NCBI GenBank assembly: GCA_947626745.1
Contig: CANQTF010000002.1
Location: 124,001 to 188,000 of the forward strand
Direction of reading: 5' to 3'
Length of the DNA: 64,000 bases
From: an uncultured Lachnospiraceae bacterium
Lineage (GTDB): Bacteria > Bacillota > Clostridia > Lachnospirales > Lachnospiraceae
Below the pieces are notes generated by a model. The model saw only the letters and a list, made by a program, of their open reading frames with translations. It had not been told where the DNA came from and ran no database searches. Positions 1 to 9,568 of this stretch are shown piece by piece. The number at the start of each line of letters is the position of its first letter. The stretch's first letter is position 1. The translations under genes were made by a program, and so were the position numbers.

Positions 1-38
1 GGAAAGTGACGGTTTAAGCCGCAGAAAGGATATTGGCA

Positions 39-1376
39 ATGCAGATCATCAGTATCATCCGCTCTATAATCGATCCGAACCGTCCAAGACAGGGAATAAC
101 GGATCTTCTCCGATCCGGCTGTGACAACGCCCTGCTGGATTTTGCGGCAGTCTGCCCGCCCGACATATTGGAAAAAGTGGGAAAGTCTGATTTTAAGAGC
201 ACGCGTTACACGGCCGCTGCAGAAGATCCGAAGCAGTTGGGCGGGCTCATGAGGGGGCTGACGGAGCAGGGCAGGGCGGCAGGACTGACTTTTCCCATTG
301 CCAAAGCGCCGTATACGGCAGTCGATACGAAGCGTAACGATCTGACGGACAGGCTGTTGGCACTGGCGTTGGAATGCATTAAGATCTGCGGCGCGCAAGG
401 CTGCAGTTATCTGATCGTCAGGCCGCCTATGGCGGCTGTCGGGCCTACAGCAAAAGAGGGCAGCGATGATCCGTTAGAGGATGCTTATAGCGGATTCTAC
501 CTCACCCTTGCCCGGACCGCCCGCGAGAACCGTGTCACGATCCTTCTGGAAAATCAGTGCAGGGATATAGGCGGACATCTGGTGCGTGGATTCTGCGCGG
601 AAGAACGGGAAGCGGCGGTTCTGGTGGACGAATTGAATCGCTTGGCAGCGGAGCGGTATGGCTCTTGGACCGGACAGCAGGACGACTATTTCGGCTTCTG
701 CATGAATGTGGGCATCTGCAATCTCTGCGGACAAAATATGTATGATTTTGCCACAGCTTTGGGCGATCGGATCAAGGCAGTCATATTGCGCGACTGCGAC
801 GGCAGCAGCGATGCATCTCAACTCTCCTTTACATGTGTGAAAAAGGGCCAGCCGCAGACAGACTGGCTGAATCTGATCCGCGGACTTAGGCGGATCCGGT
901 TTGACGGCTGTCTGATCATGGATTACGCGGATACGGCGGCGGCCTGTTCGCCGATCCTCAAGCCGCAGCTGCTTGCTCTGGCAAAAGCACAGGGAGATTA
1001 TTTCGCATGGCAGATCGGCATGGAGCGGATGCTTGCACAATACTCTTCCCGGGTGCTCTTCGGCGCGGGGAATATGTGCCGAAATTATATGAAAAATTAT
1101 GGGGAGGCCTATCCGCCGCTTTTTACTTGCGATAATAATAAATCTTTGTGGGATACAGATTTTTGCGGCCTGACGGTCAGATCGCCGGAGGCGCTTAGGA
1201 GTCTGCCGTCTGATTGCGCGATCTTTATTTGTAATATTTATTACAGGGAGATAGAAGCGCAGTTGAAGGATATGGGGCTTCCGAATCCGATCGTATATTT
1301 TAATGACGAGTATATGCCGACTTTTTATGTGGACAGGCTTGATGCGGTGACGAGAAAGTACGATGGGCAGGTATGA
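39..1376 (+). CDS. Degenerate sugar-phosphate isomerase/epimerase-like TIM barrel fused to a Rossmann-like domain
   Basis: The ATG at 39 is chosen over the in-frame TTG at 33 because AGAAAGGA at 23-30 sits 8 bases upstream of it. Residues 1 to about 320 resemble the xylose-isomerase-like/AP-endonuclease-2 TIM barrel and align with the next gene (shared GGHLV motif, TDW..LIRGLR motif). The metal-ligand motifs of that gene are altered here: FDTGHANL reads MNVGICNL, LHIHDND reads VILRDCD, and SFET reads IMDY. Residues from about 335 form a separate domain beginning VLFGAGNMCRNYMKN, a nucleotide-binding-like glycine loop, followed by alternating beta/alpha segments. I infer a non-catalytic or functionally changed paralog; the substrate is unknown. 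It is followed by its paralog after about 95 bases. The fold call is fairly secure, the function is not. Confidence 0.75.
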   Translation: MQIISIIRSIIDPNRPRQGITDLLRSGCDNALLDFAAVCPPDILEKVGKSDFKSTRYTAAAEDPKQLGGLMRGLTEQGRAAGLTFPIAKAPYTAVDTKRNDLTDRLLALALECIKICGAQGCSYLIVRPPMAAVGPTAKEGSDDPLEDAYSGFYLTLARTARENRVTILLENQCRDIGGHLVRGFCAEEREAAVLVDELNRLAAERYGSWTGQQDDYFGFCMNVGICNLCGQNMYDFATALGDRIKAVILRDCDGSSDASQLSFTCVKKGQPQTDWLNLIRGLRRIRFDGCLIMDYADTAAACSPILKPQLLALAKAQGDYFAWQIGMERMLAQYSSRVLFGAGNMCRNYMKNYGEAYPPLFTCDNNKSLWDTDFCGLTVRSPEALRSLPSDCAIFICNIYYREIEAQLKDMGLPNPIVYFNDEYMPTFYVDRLDAVTRKYDGQV

Positions 1377-1472
1377 CGCCTGATATCGATTGAAGGATGC
1401 GCATTTCTGTCCGGATCCGGAGCGGGCGATGCGCGCCAAATGCGGAAAACATGGGAAAAGAGGACATGGCGG

Positions 1473-2405
1473 ATGACAGGGATCGGCGTACAGACCAAAA
1501 ATGTGATAAGCGATGAGAACCCACAGGACGGATTCCGGCTGCTGAAACAGGCGGGTTTTTCCGACGTTGATTTCAGCCTGAACGGATACCTTCTGAATAC
1601 GGACTTATATCGCAATTCGTTAAACCAATTTTTTGACAGAAGCGCTGCAGAGCTGGAGGCGTATTTTACACCGCACAAACGGGCGGCCAAGGAGGCCGGT
1701 ATCTCGATCAGCCAGATGCATATGCCGTATCCGGCCTATATCCCTACGGCGAAAAAAGAGGTCAATGAATACCTGTGGAATGAGGTGGCGCCTAAGAGTA
1801 TGCAGGTCTGTCATTTTTTAGAGTGTCCCTATATCGTGATACACGGCTTCAAGCTGGCCAGATATCTTGGCTCGGAGGATGCGGAATGGGAGCGGACGGA
1901 GAGGTTCTTGGATCATCTTGCGCCGACGGCTAAAGAAATGGGGATCACGGTCTGTATCGAGAATTTATATGACAATGTCGGCGGTCATCTGGTGGAAGGG
2001 CCTTGCTGCAATGTGCATAAGGCTGTGGCCAGGATAGACGGTTTCAATGAGCGATACGGTGCGGAGGTCCTCGGGTTCTGTTTTGATACCGGGCACGCGA
2101 ATCTGGTGGGGATCGACTTTGAACGGTTCCTCAACGGGCTGGGTCCTCGGTTGAAGGTGCTTCATATCCATGATAACGATGGTATCTCCGATTTGCACCA
2201 GATCCCTTTTACATTCACGAAGACAAGGGAAAACCGTCCCTCTACCGATTGGGAAGGCTTCATAAGAGGGCTGAGGAGCATCGGCTATCAGGGAACGCTC
2301 AGTTTTGAGACTGCGCCCGTGCTCTCCGCTTTTCCGGAATCCATGAAGCCGGAGGTTCTGGGTTTTATCGCGCGGATCGGACAGTATTTTGCGGACGCGA
2401 TATAG
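1473..2405 (+). CDS. Sugar phosphate isomerase/epimerase (xylose isomerase-like TIM barrel)
   Basis: About 310 residues, the usual length for the family. The ATG at 1473 is preferred to the one at 1440 because AAGAGGAC lies about 8 bases before it. The family's metal-binding pattern can be read in order: a glutamate in CIENLYDNVGGHLVEG, Asp and His in GFCFDTGHANL, His in VLHIHDND, and a final glutamate in LSFETAP. Such enzymes interconvert keto and aldo sugars, sugar phosphates or inosose-type compounds in the cytosol; the exact substrate cannot be read. It is the intact partner of the preceding degenerate paralog and probably shares its transcript. It faces the antiporter operon tail-to-tail, with 61 bases between the stops and no obvious terminator. 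Confidence 0.82.
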   Translation: MTGIGVQTKNVISDENPQDGFRLLKQAGFSDVDFSLNGYLLNTDLYRNSLNQFFDRSAAELEAYFTPHKRAAKEAGISISQMHMPYPAYIPTAKKEVNEYLWNEVAPKSMQVCHFLECPYIVIHGFKLARYLGSEDAEWERTERFLDHLAPTAKEMGITVCIENLYDNVGGHLVEGPCCNVHKAVARIDGFNERYGAEVLGFCFDTGHANLVGIDFERFLNGLGPRLKVLHIHDNDGISDLHQIPFTFTKTRENRPSTDWEGFIRGLRSIGYQGTLSFETAPVLSAFPESMKPEVLGFIARIGQYFADAI

Positions 2406-2466
2406 ACCTTGCGGCCTTGCTGTCTGGCATGCGGCGGCTATCTCTCTGCATAACGGAAGCTGTCTC

Positions 2467-4671
2467 TCAGAAGATATCCATAACAAACAGATATCCCACC
2501 GTCACCAGCAGACCCACGCAGAACAGCAGCAGCCCGAAGGACATACTGCGCGAGATCATAGCGGTATTCTCGCTCCATTCCTCGTGAGACATCGCAAACC
2601 TGTGATCGTAATCCGTCGTCTTGGGCCGTTTCCTGCGCCATGTGCGGTTGCCGATCCGCTGTACGGCCGAGGCGATACAGGCAGCCATATGCGTGAGCGG
2701 CGTTCCCTCGGGGAGCTCCTGCGGCAGCTTGCTGTCGCGGTAGAGGGTCTTGCGCAGAACGACAATGACGGTGTCCACGAAGCTGTCGCATACGCGGCAG
2801 AGGAGGCCGCACACAAAGGGAAGCGCTCCGAGGAGTATGGGGCGGTATACATAGTCTTCCAAGTCAAAATACCGATACCAGCGATTGACGTATCGACCGT
2901 CTTTTATCATCCACAGCCGCACGATCACGAGATAGACGAACACACCGATTGCCAGTGAGATCGCGGCGCCTTTTAGATTTTCAAAAGAGAAATAGGCGGT
3001 CTTTTCGGCGGCGTTGGCGGCCGGGAGCGTCTGCATAAAACCCTGTCCCGCATCTGCGATCCTGTCCATAACGATATGCGGCAGGAAGCCCATGAGGGGC
3101 AGCAGGGTGGCGCTCAGGGTCAGGGCCGCAGCGCTGACACGATTCATATATCTTCCGTTCAGGGCGTCGAACTGTTGCTGCACGGCGGCATCCGCATTTT
3201 TTTCCACAAAGACTGCCACATACAGCTTGGTCATATAGGCGACCGTCAGACCGCCGCTGATCAAGAAGAGCCATTCCACAGCTTTCATAACGTCCGGATT
3301 GAGATACAGCGCCGTGCCGGAGAGAAAGGCGGAGGTGGCCAAAAGCTGTTCGGTATATGCCACGATGCTTTCATGGATCAGGGTCTTACTGATATAACCG
3401 TTCCAAAGGGGAATGCCGCCGATGCCGAACGCGCCCATCAGGAAAATATAGTTGAGCAGCGGTTTGCGGCGTCCGAAACCGCGGATATCGTTAAGATTCA
3501 GTTTGTGTACGTTCATGAAGATCACGCCGGCCGCCATGAAGAGCACCAGCTTGATCAGGGAGTGATTGACCATGTGAAGCAGACTGCCGCGGACGGCGGT
3601 CAGATCATCGGCTGTCCGGTATCCGAGCGTTACGCGGTTGGCGGTCAAAAGCCCGGACATGCCGACGCCCACCAGAATGAATCCGATCTGAGAGACGGAA
3701 GAGCATGCGAGCGTCCGTTTCAGGTCTACGGAGAAGAGCGCCAGCACCGCGCCGACTACCATGGTACACACGCCAAGCAGCAGGATCAGGCTGCCCCATG
3801 CGGCGCTGCCGAAGAAGATGTATGCCGTCAGAATCAGGATACCGTACATGCCCGCTTTGGTCAGGATACCGGACAGCAGGGCGGAAGCCGGCGCGGGCGC
3901 TACGGGGTGCGCTTTCGGGAGCCAGATATGGAGCGGGAATGCGCCCGCTTTCGCGCCGAATCCGAACAACAGGCACAGACCCGCGATCATGAGCTGTGTG
4001 CTGTCGGCGGACTGCGAGGAGAGAAGGCCGTAGGCCAGATAGGTGCCGGTCAGATCGTCGAAGAACAGTGTCCCGGTCACATCATACAGCAGGAAGAGCC
4101 CCATCAGCATCACGAGGCCGCCGATCACCGCCACGGCAAGATAAGTCGCCGCCGCGCGCAGAGAGGCCGGTTTTTCGTCTTGGGCAACCCACACGTAGGA
4201 CGTAAGGGACATGATTTCGAAGAAAATAAAGGTCGTATAAAAATCCGCGGAGAGGAACACGCCTTCCGTCGCGCCAAGGGTGAGCAACAGGAACAGATAA
4301 TACCTGTTGCGGTTGCGGTAATGCGCAAAATATTCCTTGGAGAAAAGCGTGCTCATGAACCACATGAAGGAGGCGACCGCAGCGTACAGCGCGCGGAATC
4401 CGTCCGTCGTAAAGTGCAGCCCCATGCCGCAGATGTAGGGGATCTCGACAAGAGACTTCTTTCCGGAAGAGGCAAGGAGGTCTGTCGTCGCGCCCGTATC
4501 CGCAGACATTGTCAGAAGAAACAGGCATACGGACAGGGCGAAGGTGAGTCCCGTTACGATATCCGCAAACCTGCTGCGGGCGCTCTTGCCGGATCGCCCG
4601 ATCATATAGCTGAGGATGGCGGCTGCCATCGGTCCGAATACGACCATGCATATCAATTCATTCATAATCAT
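2467..4671 (-). CDS. NuoL/MrpA-type proton-translocating antiporter subunit (fourth copy, operon end)
   Basis: 734 residues, almost all hydrophobic, of the NuoL/M/N-MrpA/D proton-pumping transmembrane family. The conserved glutamate of the TM5 region is present in FIFFEIMSLTSY, and the lysine of the broken helix in GAKAGAFPLHIWLPKAHP. The protein runs past the family core into a polar tail (about residues 620-710) and a last membrane helix near the C terminus. It is not a full MrpA, because the MrpA C-terminal (MbhD/MbhE-like) parts are encoded separately upstream. It is the last gene of the ten-gene minus-strand operon, 47 bases after the previous subunit. Inferred role: one ion channel of a multisubunit cation/proton antiporter in the cytoplasmic membrane. 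Confidence 0.85.
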   Translation of the reverse strand: MIMNELICMVVFGPMAAAILSYMIGRSGKSARSRFADIVTGLTFALSVCLFLLTMSADTGATTDLLASSGKKSLVEIPYICGMGLHFTTDGFRALYAAVASFMWFMSTLFSKEYFAHYRNRNRYYLFLLLTLGATEGVFLSADFYTTFIFFEIMSLTSYVWVAQDEKPASLRAAATYLAVAVIGGLVMLMGLFLLYDVTGTLFFDDLTGTYLAYGLLSSQSADSTQLMIAGLCLLFGFGAKAGAFPLHIWLPKAHPVAPAPASALLSGILTKAGMYGILILTAYIFFGSAAWGSLILLLGVCTMVVGAVLALFSVDLKRTLACSSVSQIGFILVGVGMSGLLTANRVTLGYRTADDLTAVRGSLLHMVNHSLIKLVLFMAAGVIFMNVHKLNLNDIRGFGRRKPLLNYIFLMGAFGIGGIPLWNGYISKTLIHESIVAYTEQLLATSAFLSGTALYLNPDVMKAVEWLFLISGGLTVAYMTKLYVAVFVEKNADAAVQQQFDALNGRYMNRVSAAALTLSATLLPLMGFLPHIVMDRIADAGQGFMQTLPAANAAEKTAYFSFENLKGAAISLAIGVFVYLVIVRLWMIKDGRYVNRWYRYFDLEDYVYRPILLGALPFVCGLLCRVCDSFVDTVIVVLRKTLYRDSKLPQELPEGTPLTHMAACIASAVQRIGNRTWRRKRPKTTDYDHRFAMSHEEWSENTAMISRSMSFGLLLFCVGLLVTVGYLFVMDIF

Positions 4672-4718
4672 AAGCCCTGCCTTTCCGGGTGTACACGACC
4701 CGATCTAACGCGTGATGC

Positions 4719-6176
4719 TCAGCCCATAGCCACCGAGTACAAGAAGTCCACAAGCGGCTGGGAGTAAATGCCGAAAAGTATGATGAAGAAAGTAAATACA
4801 AAAAGCGGCGCCAGCATCTTCCAGTTTGGATCTTTGATTCCGTCCAGTGCGCTGTAGTCAAAATCCCTGCCGGGAAAGAACGCGCGCACCACGACCGTCA
4901 GCATGTAGATGGCTGTGAGGAGCGCCGAGATCAGCAGACAGACGATTCCGCAATAAGCGATCGCGCCGCCGCTGTCTATCGCTGCCGCGGCGAGATTCCA
5001 TTTGCTGATGAAGCCCGCCAGTCCGGGCACACCCATCAGCGCGAGGGCGGATACGGTAAAGACGCCGAAGACGCAGGGCATCTTATATCCCATGCCGTCC
5101 AGCTCATGCACATAATTGCGCCCGGTCTGATGTATGACCGCACCCGCGCAGAAGAAGGAAGCGATTTTCATGACTGCGTGGAACACCAAATGCGACAGCG
5201 CCGCGGCCATGCCGAAGGGCGTCATGAGCGCTGCCCCGAACAGGATGTAAGACAGATTGCTGATCGTGGAGTAGGCAAGCCGCCTTTTGAAATGCGTTTC
5301 CTTGACCGCGCGGCTGCAGCCGTACACAATGGTAAACATGGTGATCAGCAGCACGACGGTCTGCGCCCAAGTGCCCCGCAGGAAATCCGTGCCGAAGCTG
5401 TAGTATGTCAGTCTTATAATGGCAAACGCGCCGGATTTGACGACGGCGACGGCGTGAAGGAGTGCGGTGACCGGCGTAGGGGCGACACTCGCCTGCGGGA
5501 GCCATGAGTTGAAAGGGCAGACTGCGGCTTTCACGCCGAAGCCCATAAAGGCGAGCACATAGATCAGCAGCAGTATATCGGTGCGCCCGCCGATCTTATC
5601 CGGATCGAGGACGCCGCCGAGCACGAAGTCGGTGGTATGCCCGTACACGATGATCATGATCAGCCCGATAAAGGCGAATGCCGCGCCGCCCAGCGAATAA
5701 TACAGGTATTTCCGGCTGGCGAGGATCGCTTCCCTCGTTAGTGTGTGCATAACCAGCGGTACGGTCACAAGGGTGAGCAGCTCATAGAAGAAATACATCG
5801 TCAGCAGATTGGCCGCCAGCGCTATGCCGAGCGTGACGCCGTAGGTCATCGTGTAGAACAGGAAAAATATTTTCTCGTGCTCCTCTTTTGTCATATATTC
5901 AAACGCATACAGCGTGGCTAGAGGCCACAGCGCGGAAACAAGGCCCGAGAAGACCATGCCGGGGCCGTCCACCATAAAGCTGATAGACAGATCGCCTGTA
6001 AAGTGCGCCAGCAGGAAAGCGCCGTCGGCGTGATGAAGCAGCAGATACCATACCAGAATGCTGTTCAGTATAACGGCGCATTCCAGAAAGATCTCCCAGT
6101 GGCGTCTTTTGCGAAAAGGGATCCATACGGAGAGGATCCCGGCTATGAAAGGAATCAAAATTACCGATAAAATCAT
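4719..6176 (-). CDS. NuoM/MrpD-type antiporter subunit (third copy)
   Basis: 485 residues, about 13-14 membrane helices, proton-pumping transmembrane family. The key glutamate is seen in YFFYELLTLVTVPL and the lysine in GVKAAVCPFNSWLPQASV. A second lysine, near GAFAIIR, follows as in NuoM/N. The start is set by GGAGGAAAAA directly before the ATG. It lies 41 bases from the preceding subunit gene. The ALLHA motif of NuoM-like proteins is present, which puts it nearer NuoM/MrpD than NuoL. It should form one of four parallel ion pathways in the complex; which ion it carries cannot be told from sequence alone. Confidence 0.85.
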   Translation of the reverse strand: MILSVILIPFIAGILSVWIPFRKRRHWEIFLECAVILNSILVWYLLLHHADGAFLLAHFTGDLSISFMVDGPGMVFSGLVSALWPLATLYAFEYMTKEEHEKIFFLFYTMTYGVTLGIALAANLLTMYFFYELLTLVTVPLVMHTLTREAILASRKYLYYSLGGAAFAFIGLIMIIVYGHTTDFVLGGVLDPDKIGGRTDILLLIYVLAFMGFGVKAAVCPFNSWLPQASVAPTPVTALLHAVAVVKSGAFAIIRLTYYSFGTDFLRGTWAQTVVLLITMFTIVYGCSRAVKETHFKRRLAYSTISNLSYILFGAALMTPFGMAAALSHLVFHAVMKIASFFCAGAVIHQTGRNYVHELDGMGYKMPCVFGVFTVSALALMGVPGLAGFISKWNLAAAAIDSGGAIAYCGIVCLLISALLTAIYMLTVVVRAFFPGRDFDYSALDGIKDPNWKMLAPLFVFTFFIILFGIYSQPLVDFLYSVAMG

Positions 6177-6217
6177 TTTTTCCTCCGTCCTGAAGCGTTA
6201 TGCCGCTTTGCTTTTCG

Positions 6218-7687
6218 TTAGATGATCCTGTCCGCCAGGCGCATGAGCCAGTCCGTAAGCTGCGCGGGAAACAGCCCGAGCAGGACGGACAGGACGGTTA
6301 CGACGGTGATCGGAACTGTCATGAGAGGAGACGGTTCCCGCTTCCGGCATTGTCCGTAGTCATAATCCGCGCCCGGCAGGAAGCCCTGCACGGTAAGGGG
6401 CAGCAGATAGCCGGCCGTCAGGAGCGCGCTGACGAGCAGGACGGCCGGGCCGAGCCAGCGGAATACAGGCAGGGCATCGGCGAGACTTCCCACCGCCAAG
6501 TGCCATTTGCTGACAAAACCGCCGGTAGGCGGAATGCCGATCAGTCCCAGAGACGCTATGGTATAGCACCACAGGGTAAGCGGCATTTCTTTGCCGATGC
6601 CGCGCAGCTCGTCCACCCGTGTCTTCCCGGTCGTGTAGATGATCGCGCCGGCGCAGAGGAACAGAGCCGTTTTGATCAGGCCGTGGGCAAGCACGTGCAG
6701 CAGCGAGCCCGTCACGGCTTCCGCGCCCATCGTCGCAAGTCCGAACAGGATATAGGAGAGCTGGCTCACGGTAGAGTAAGCCAGTCTTTTCTTCAGAACA
6801 GGTTCGCGGTAGGCCAGCATGGAGCCCATAAATACGGTGATCAGCGTCAATATGAGCCAGGCGGTCTGCACCCATGTGCCCCGCAGGAAATCCGTGCCGA
6901 AAATATAGTAGACGGTGCGGATGATCGCCAATACCCCCGCCTTGACGATGACGGCGGAAAGTACTGCCGATGCGGGAGCCGGCGCGACCGGGTGGGCGGT
7001 CGGCAGCCATGCGTGCAGCGGAAACATACCGGCCTTGACGCCGAAGCCGACAATCATGCCGAACGCCGCGATCAGCAGTATGCCCGTGTGGGAAGCGGCC
7101 GCCCCGCTCAGTACGCCGCCGGCGGTGAAGGTAAGCGTACTGCAGTTTTGGCTGATCAGGAAAACGCCGAACAGTGCCATGTACGCCCCGCACATGGAAA
7201 AGAATAAGTATTTTAATCCCGCCATGATCGCTTCATGGCTGCCGTTATGCAGCACAAGCGGCATGGAGGTAAGCGTCAGCATCTCGAAGAAGAGATAGAA
7301 GGTCAGAAGGTTCCCCGCAAAGCACAGGGCGTTCAGCACGCCGAACACGATCAGGTAGAAGCCGTAATAACGCTTCTCTTTCGTCTCATGCTTCATGTAC
7401 GCAAAGGAAAATACGCCGGCGCAGATCAGCACGATGAGCACGATGCAGGAGAACAGGACGCTCATTTCATCGACGGCAAAGACAATGGGGAGCGTCTCTG
7501 TCAGATAAAATAAGGTAAAGGATGTCCCGTAAGCAGTTGTGAGCGCAGCGGCGGCAAATATGCCTGTCAGCGCGAAGCCGACGCCGGTGACGGCCAGAAG
7601 CCGGCGCCGGTCTGCATACTCTTTTCGGACAAGAAGCAGGATCCCCATGAGGATCGGTACGAAAACGGACAAAAGTATGAGATACAT
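6218..7687 (-). CDS. NuoM/MrpD-type antiporter subunit (second copy)
   Basis: 489 residues, about 14 membrane helices. The family glutamate is in YLFFEMLTLTSMPL, and the lysine with the following LPTAHPVAPAPAS loop in GVKAGMFPLHAW. A near-ideal AAGGAGGTGA precedes the ATG. It is 12 bases from the upstream subunit gene. Its sequence is closest to the 734-residue copy around the HPVAPAPAS loop, which suggests internal duplication of antiporter genes within this operon or its ancestor. It acts in the cytoplasmic membrane as part of the Mrp/Mbh-like complex. Confidence 0.85.
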   Translation of the reverse strand: MYLILLSVFVPILMGILLLVRKEYADRRRLLAVTGVGFALTGIFAAAALTTAYGTSFTLFYLTETLPIVFAVDEMSVLFSCIVLIVLICAGVFSFAYMKHETKEKRYYGFYLIVFGVLNALCFAGNLLTFYLFFEMLTLTSMPLVLHNGSHEAIMAGLKYLFFSMCGAYMALFGVFLISQNCSTLTFTAGGVLSGAAASHTGILLIAAFGMIVGFGVKAGMFPLHAWLPTAHPVAPAPASAVLSAVIVKAGVLAIIRTVYYIFGTDFLRGTWVQTAWLILTLITVFMGSMLAYREPVLKKRLAYSTVSQLSYILFGLATMGAEAVTGSLLHVLAHGLIKTALFLCAGAIIYTTGKTRVDELRGIGKEMPLTLWCYTIASLGLIGIPPTGGFVSKWHLAVGSLADALPVFRWLGPAVLLVSALLTAGYLLPLTVQGFLPGADYDYGQCRKREPSPLMTVPITVVTVLSVLLGLFPAQLTDWLMRLADRII

Positions 7688-7699
7688 ATCGTCACCTCC

Positions 7700-9193
7700 T
7701 TACGCAAACATGGCGAGTCCCTGTTGTATCATGTCAACAACGGGCTGCGAGCTGATGCCGAGCGTCACATTCAATAAGATGAACGCCACCAGAACGACGG
7801 CGTACAGGCGCATATCCTTGAAAGAGACGCTCGGATAAGCGGTCTCGTCCACCGGTGTGTATATGCGGATCACGGTCTTCATAAAATAGATCGCGTTCAG
7901 TATCGTGCTGATGCCGAGTACGATGAGCGCGGGCAGCATTTTCGCATGATTCTGTACGGCTGCCTGCGAAAACAGCAGCTTGCTGATAAAGCCGGAGAAC
8001 AGCGGAACGCCGACCATGGAGAGAGAGCCGACCGTGAAGGCCACGCCCGCCCAGCGGTTTCGATAGCCGGCGCCGGTCAGCTCGACAAACTGGCGGTTTC
8101 TGCCGGATACGTCCGTCAGCCCTACCGCCGCGATGAACAGAAGCGATTTGGTCGCCGCGTGGGACAGTATGTGAAAGACGCTGGCAGTCATGCCGGCCTC
8201 CGTACCCATGCCGAAGCCCATGTAGATGTAGCCGATCTGCGCCACGGAAGAAAATGCGATCATCCGGCGGATATCATTTTCCCGGATGGCGCTCAGCGAG
8301 CCGAAGATCATTCCCATCAGGCCGAACACAAACAGGATGTCGATGATGCGGGTGCTGCGGTATATGTCAAAACCGATCACGCGGTATATGATCTTGATCA
8401 GCAGGAAAATATACCCCTTCGACACCAGACTGGACAGTATGGCGGCGGAGGAGACGGTAGAATATCCGTAAGCGTCCGGCAGCCACGCATGGAACGGGAA
8501 CAGCGCGCTCTTGATGCAGAGGCCGACGGACATGAGCACGATCGACACGATCAGCGGGATCGTGTACTCTCCCTCCGCCACGATCAGCGCCACGGACTCC
8601 TTGAGATTGCTCATCAGCAGATGCCCCGTCAGATCGTAGAGCATACATAAGCCGAGCAGCAGCATACCGGAACCGAGCAGACTCATGATCATGTATCTGA
8701 CGGCGGCCTCGATAGTGCGCCCGTTCTGACGTATCATGATCAGACCGCAGGCGGATATGGTGTTGATCTCCACAAACACATATGCGGTAAACATATCGTT
8801 GGTGTAGACGAGCGCCAGAAGGGAGCTGAGCAGCAGGTCCATCAGCACATAGTAGAGATAGACCTTGCCCTTTTCCACGCCCTGCAGGAGCTTATGTCTG
8901 CCGCCGAACAGGGAGAGCAGCATGATGATGCAGAAGAAGAGCGCCATCAGCGCCTCCAGCACGCCGGCGCGGATCTCATTTCCCCAAGGCGCCGGGAACT
9001 GCCCCATTACGTAGACGAAAGCCTCTCCGGTCGAGAGAGTGTAGAGCAGCGTACAGGCGCTGAGCACCGTGTTGATCAGGAGAAGTCCCGTATTGACCAG
9101 CATGGCCGCTCTGTCGCGGAGGCCCGAACTGATGATGCCCGCAAACAGGCACAGCATGATAGAGATACAGGGGAAATTTTGCACAAACTCCAT
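7700..9193 (-). CDS. MrpD/NuoN-type antiporter subunit (first copy)
   Basis: 497 residues from the ATG at 9193. A GTG one codon upstream is too close to the AGGAGGGG site to be preferred. The ATG overlaps the stop of mrpC (ATGA), the usual mrpC-mrpD junction, so this copy sits in the classical MrpD position. The glutamate of TM5 is in YVFVEINTISACG and the lysine in CIKSALFPFHAWLPDAYG. It differs most from the other three copies (for instance a STVSSAAILSSLVSKG loop), resembling MbhH/MrpD proteins. Inferred role: cation/proton exchange channel next to the small MrpC subunit. Confidence 0.87.
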   Translation of the reverse strand: MEFVQNFPCISIMLCLFAGIISSGLRDRAAMLVNTGLLLINTVLSACTLLYTLSTGEAFVYVMGQFPAPWGNEIRAGVLEALMALFFCIIMLLSLFGGRHKLLQGVEKGKVYLYYVLMDLLLSSLLALVYTNDMFTAYVFVEINTISACGLIMIRQNGRTIEAAVRYMIMSLLGSGMLLLGLCMLYDLTGHLLMSNLKESVALIVAEGEYTIPLIVSIVLMSVGLCIKSALFPFHAWLPDAYGYSTVSSAAILSSLVSKGYIFLLIKIIYRVIGFDIYRSTRIIDILFVFGLMGMIFGSLSAIRENDIRRMIAFSSVAQIGYIYMGFGMGTEAGMTASVFHILSHAATKSLLFIAAVGLTDVSGRNRQFVELTGAGYRNRWAGVAFTVGSLSMVGVPLFSGFISKLLFSQAAVQNHAKMLPALIVLGISTILNAIYFMKTVIRIYTPVDETAYPSVSFKDMRLYAVVLVAFILLNVTLGISSQPVVDMIQQGLAMFA

Positions 9194-9567
9194 CACAGCC
9201 CCTCCTTCCGCAAGCGCTTGGAGATCTCGTCCAGATCCAGCGTGTGGTAACGCCTGTAGAGCCGGATCGTGAGAGCCAGCATCAGCGCGGACACGGATAC
9301 GGACACGACAATGCCGGTCAGCACCAGACCGCTCGGGATCGGGTTGATGTACGCTTCCATGCTCTGGACGCCGTTTGCCACAATGGGAGCCACACGGCCT
9401 TTAATGTAGCCTTTTTCCGCCAGAAAAAGGTAGATCGCGGTGTCCATGATATTCAGGCCGATGATCTTTTTGATCAGGTTGGGCTGCAGGAGCAGATTGC
9501 CGAAACCGATGCCGAAAAGGATCATGGCCACAGCTTCCCCGTAATTTACCAACAGATTCGTTCCCAT
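9193..9567 (-). CDS. mrpC: Na+/H+ antiporter subunit C (NuoK-like)
   Basis: 124 residues with three membrane helices, the standard size for MrpC/MnhC/MbhG, which is homologous to NuoK of complex I. The start at 9567 is chosen over an upstream in-frame ATG because AGGAGGGC lies 8 bases before it and because it follows the mrpB stop by one base. The motif GLNIMDTAIYLFL and the loop before GLVLTGIVVSVS are typical. NuoK-like subunits contribute acidic residues to the central hydrophilic axis of these complexes. It is tightly coupled to its neighbours on both sides (1-base gap upstream, ATGA overlap downstream). Confidence 0.88.
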   Translation of the reverse strand: MGTNLLVNYGEAVAMILFGIGFGNLLLQPNLIKKIIGLNIMDTAIYLFLAEKGYIKGRVAPIVANGVQSMEAYINPIPSGLVLTGIVVSVSVSALMLALTIRLYRRYHTLDLDEISKRLRKEGL

Positions 9568-9568
9568 A

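Noticed and set aside
3076-4767. A 563-codon plus-strand open frame opposite the 734-residue antiporter subunit
   Set aside because: The hydrophilic, His/Gln/Arg-rich product is the typical antisense shadow of a membrane protein gene.
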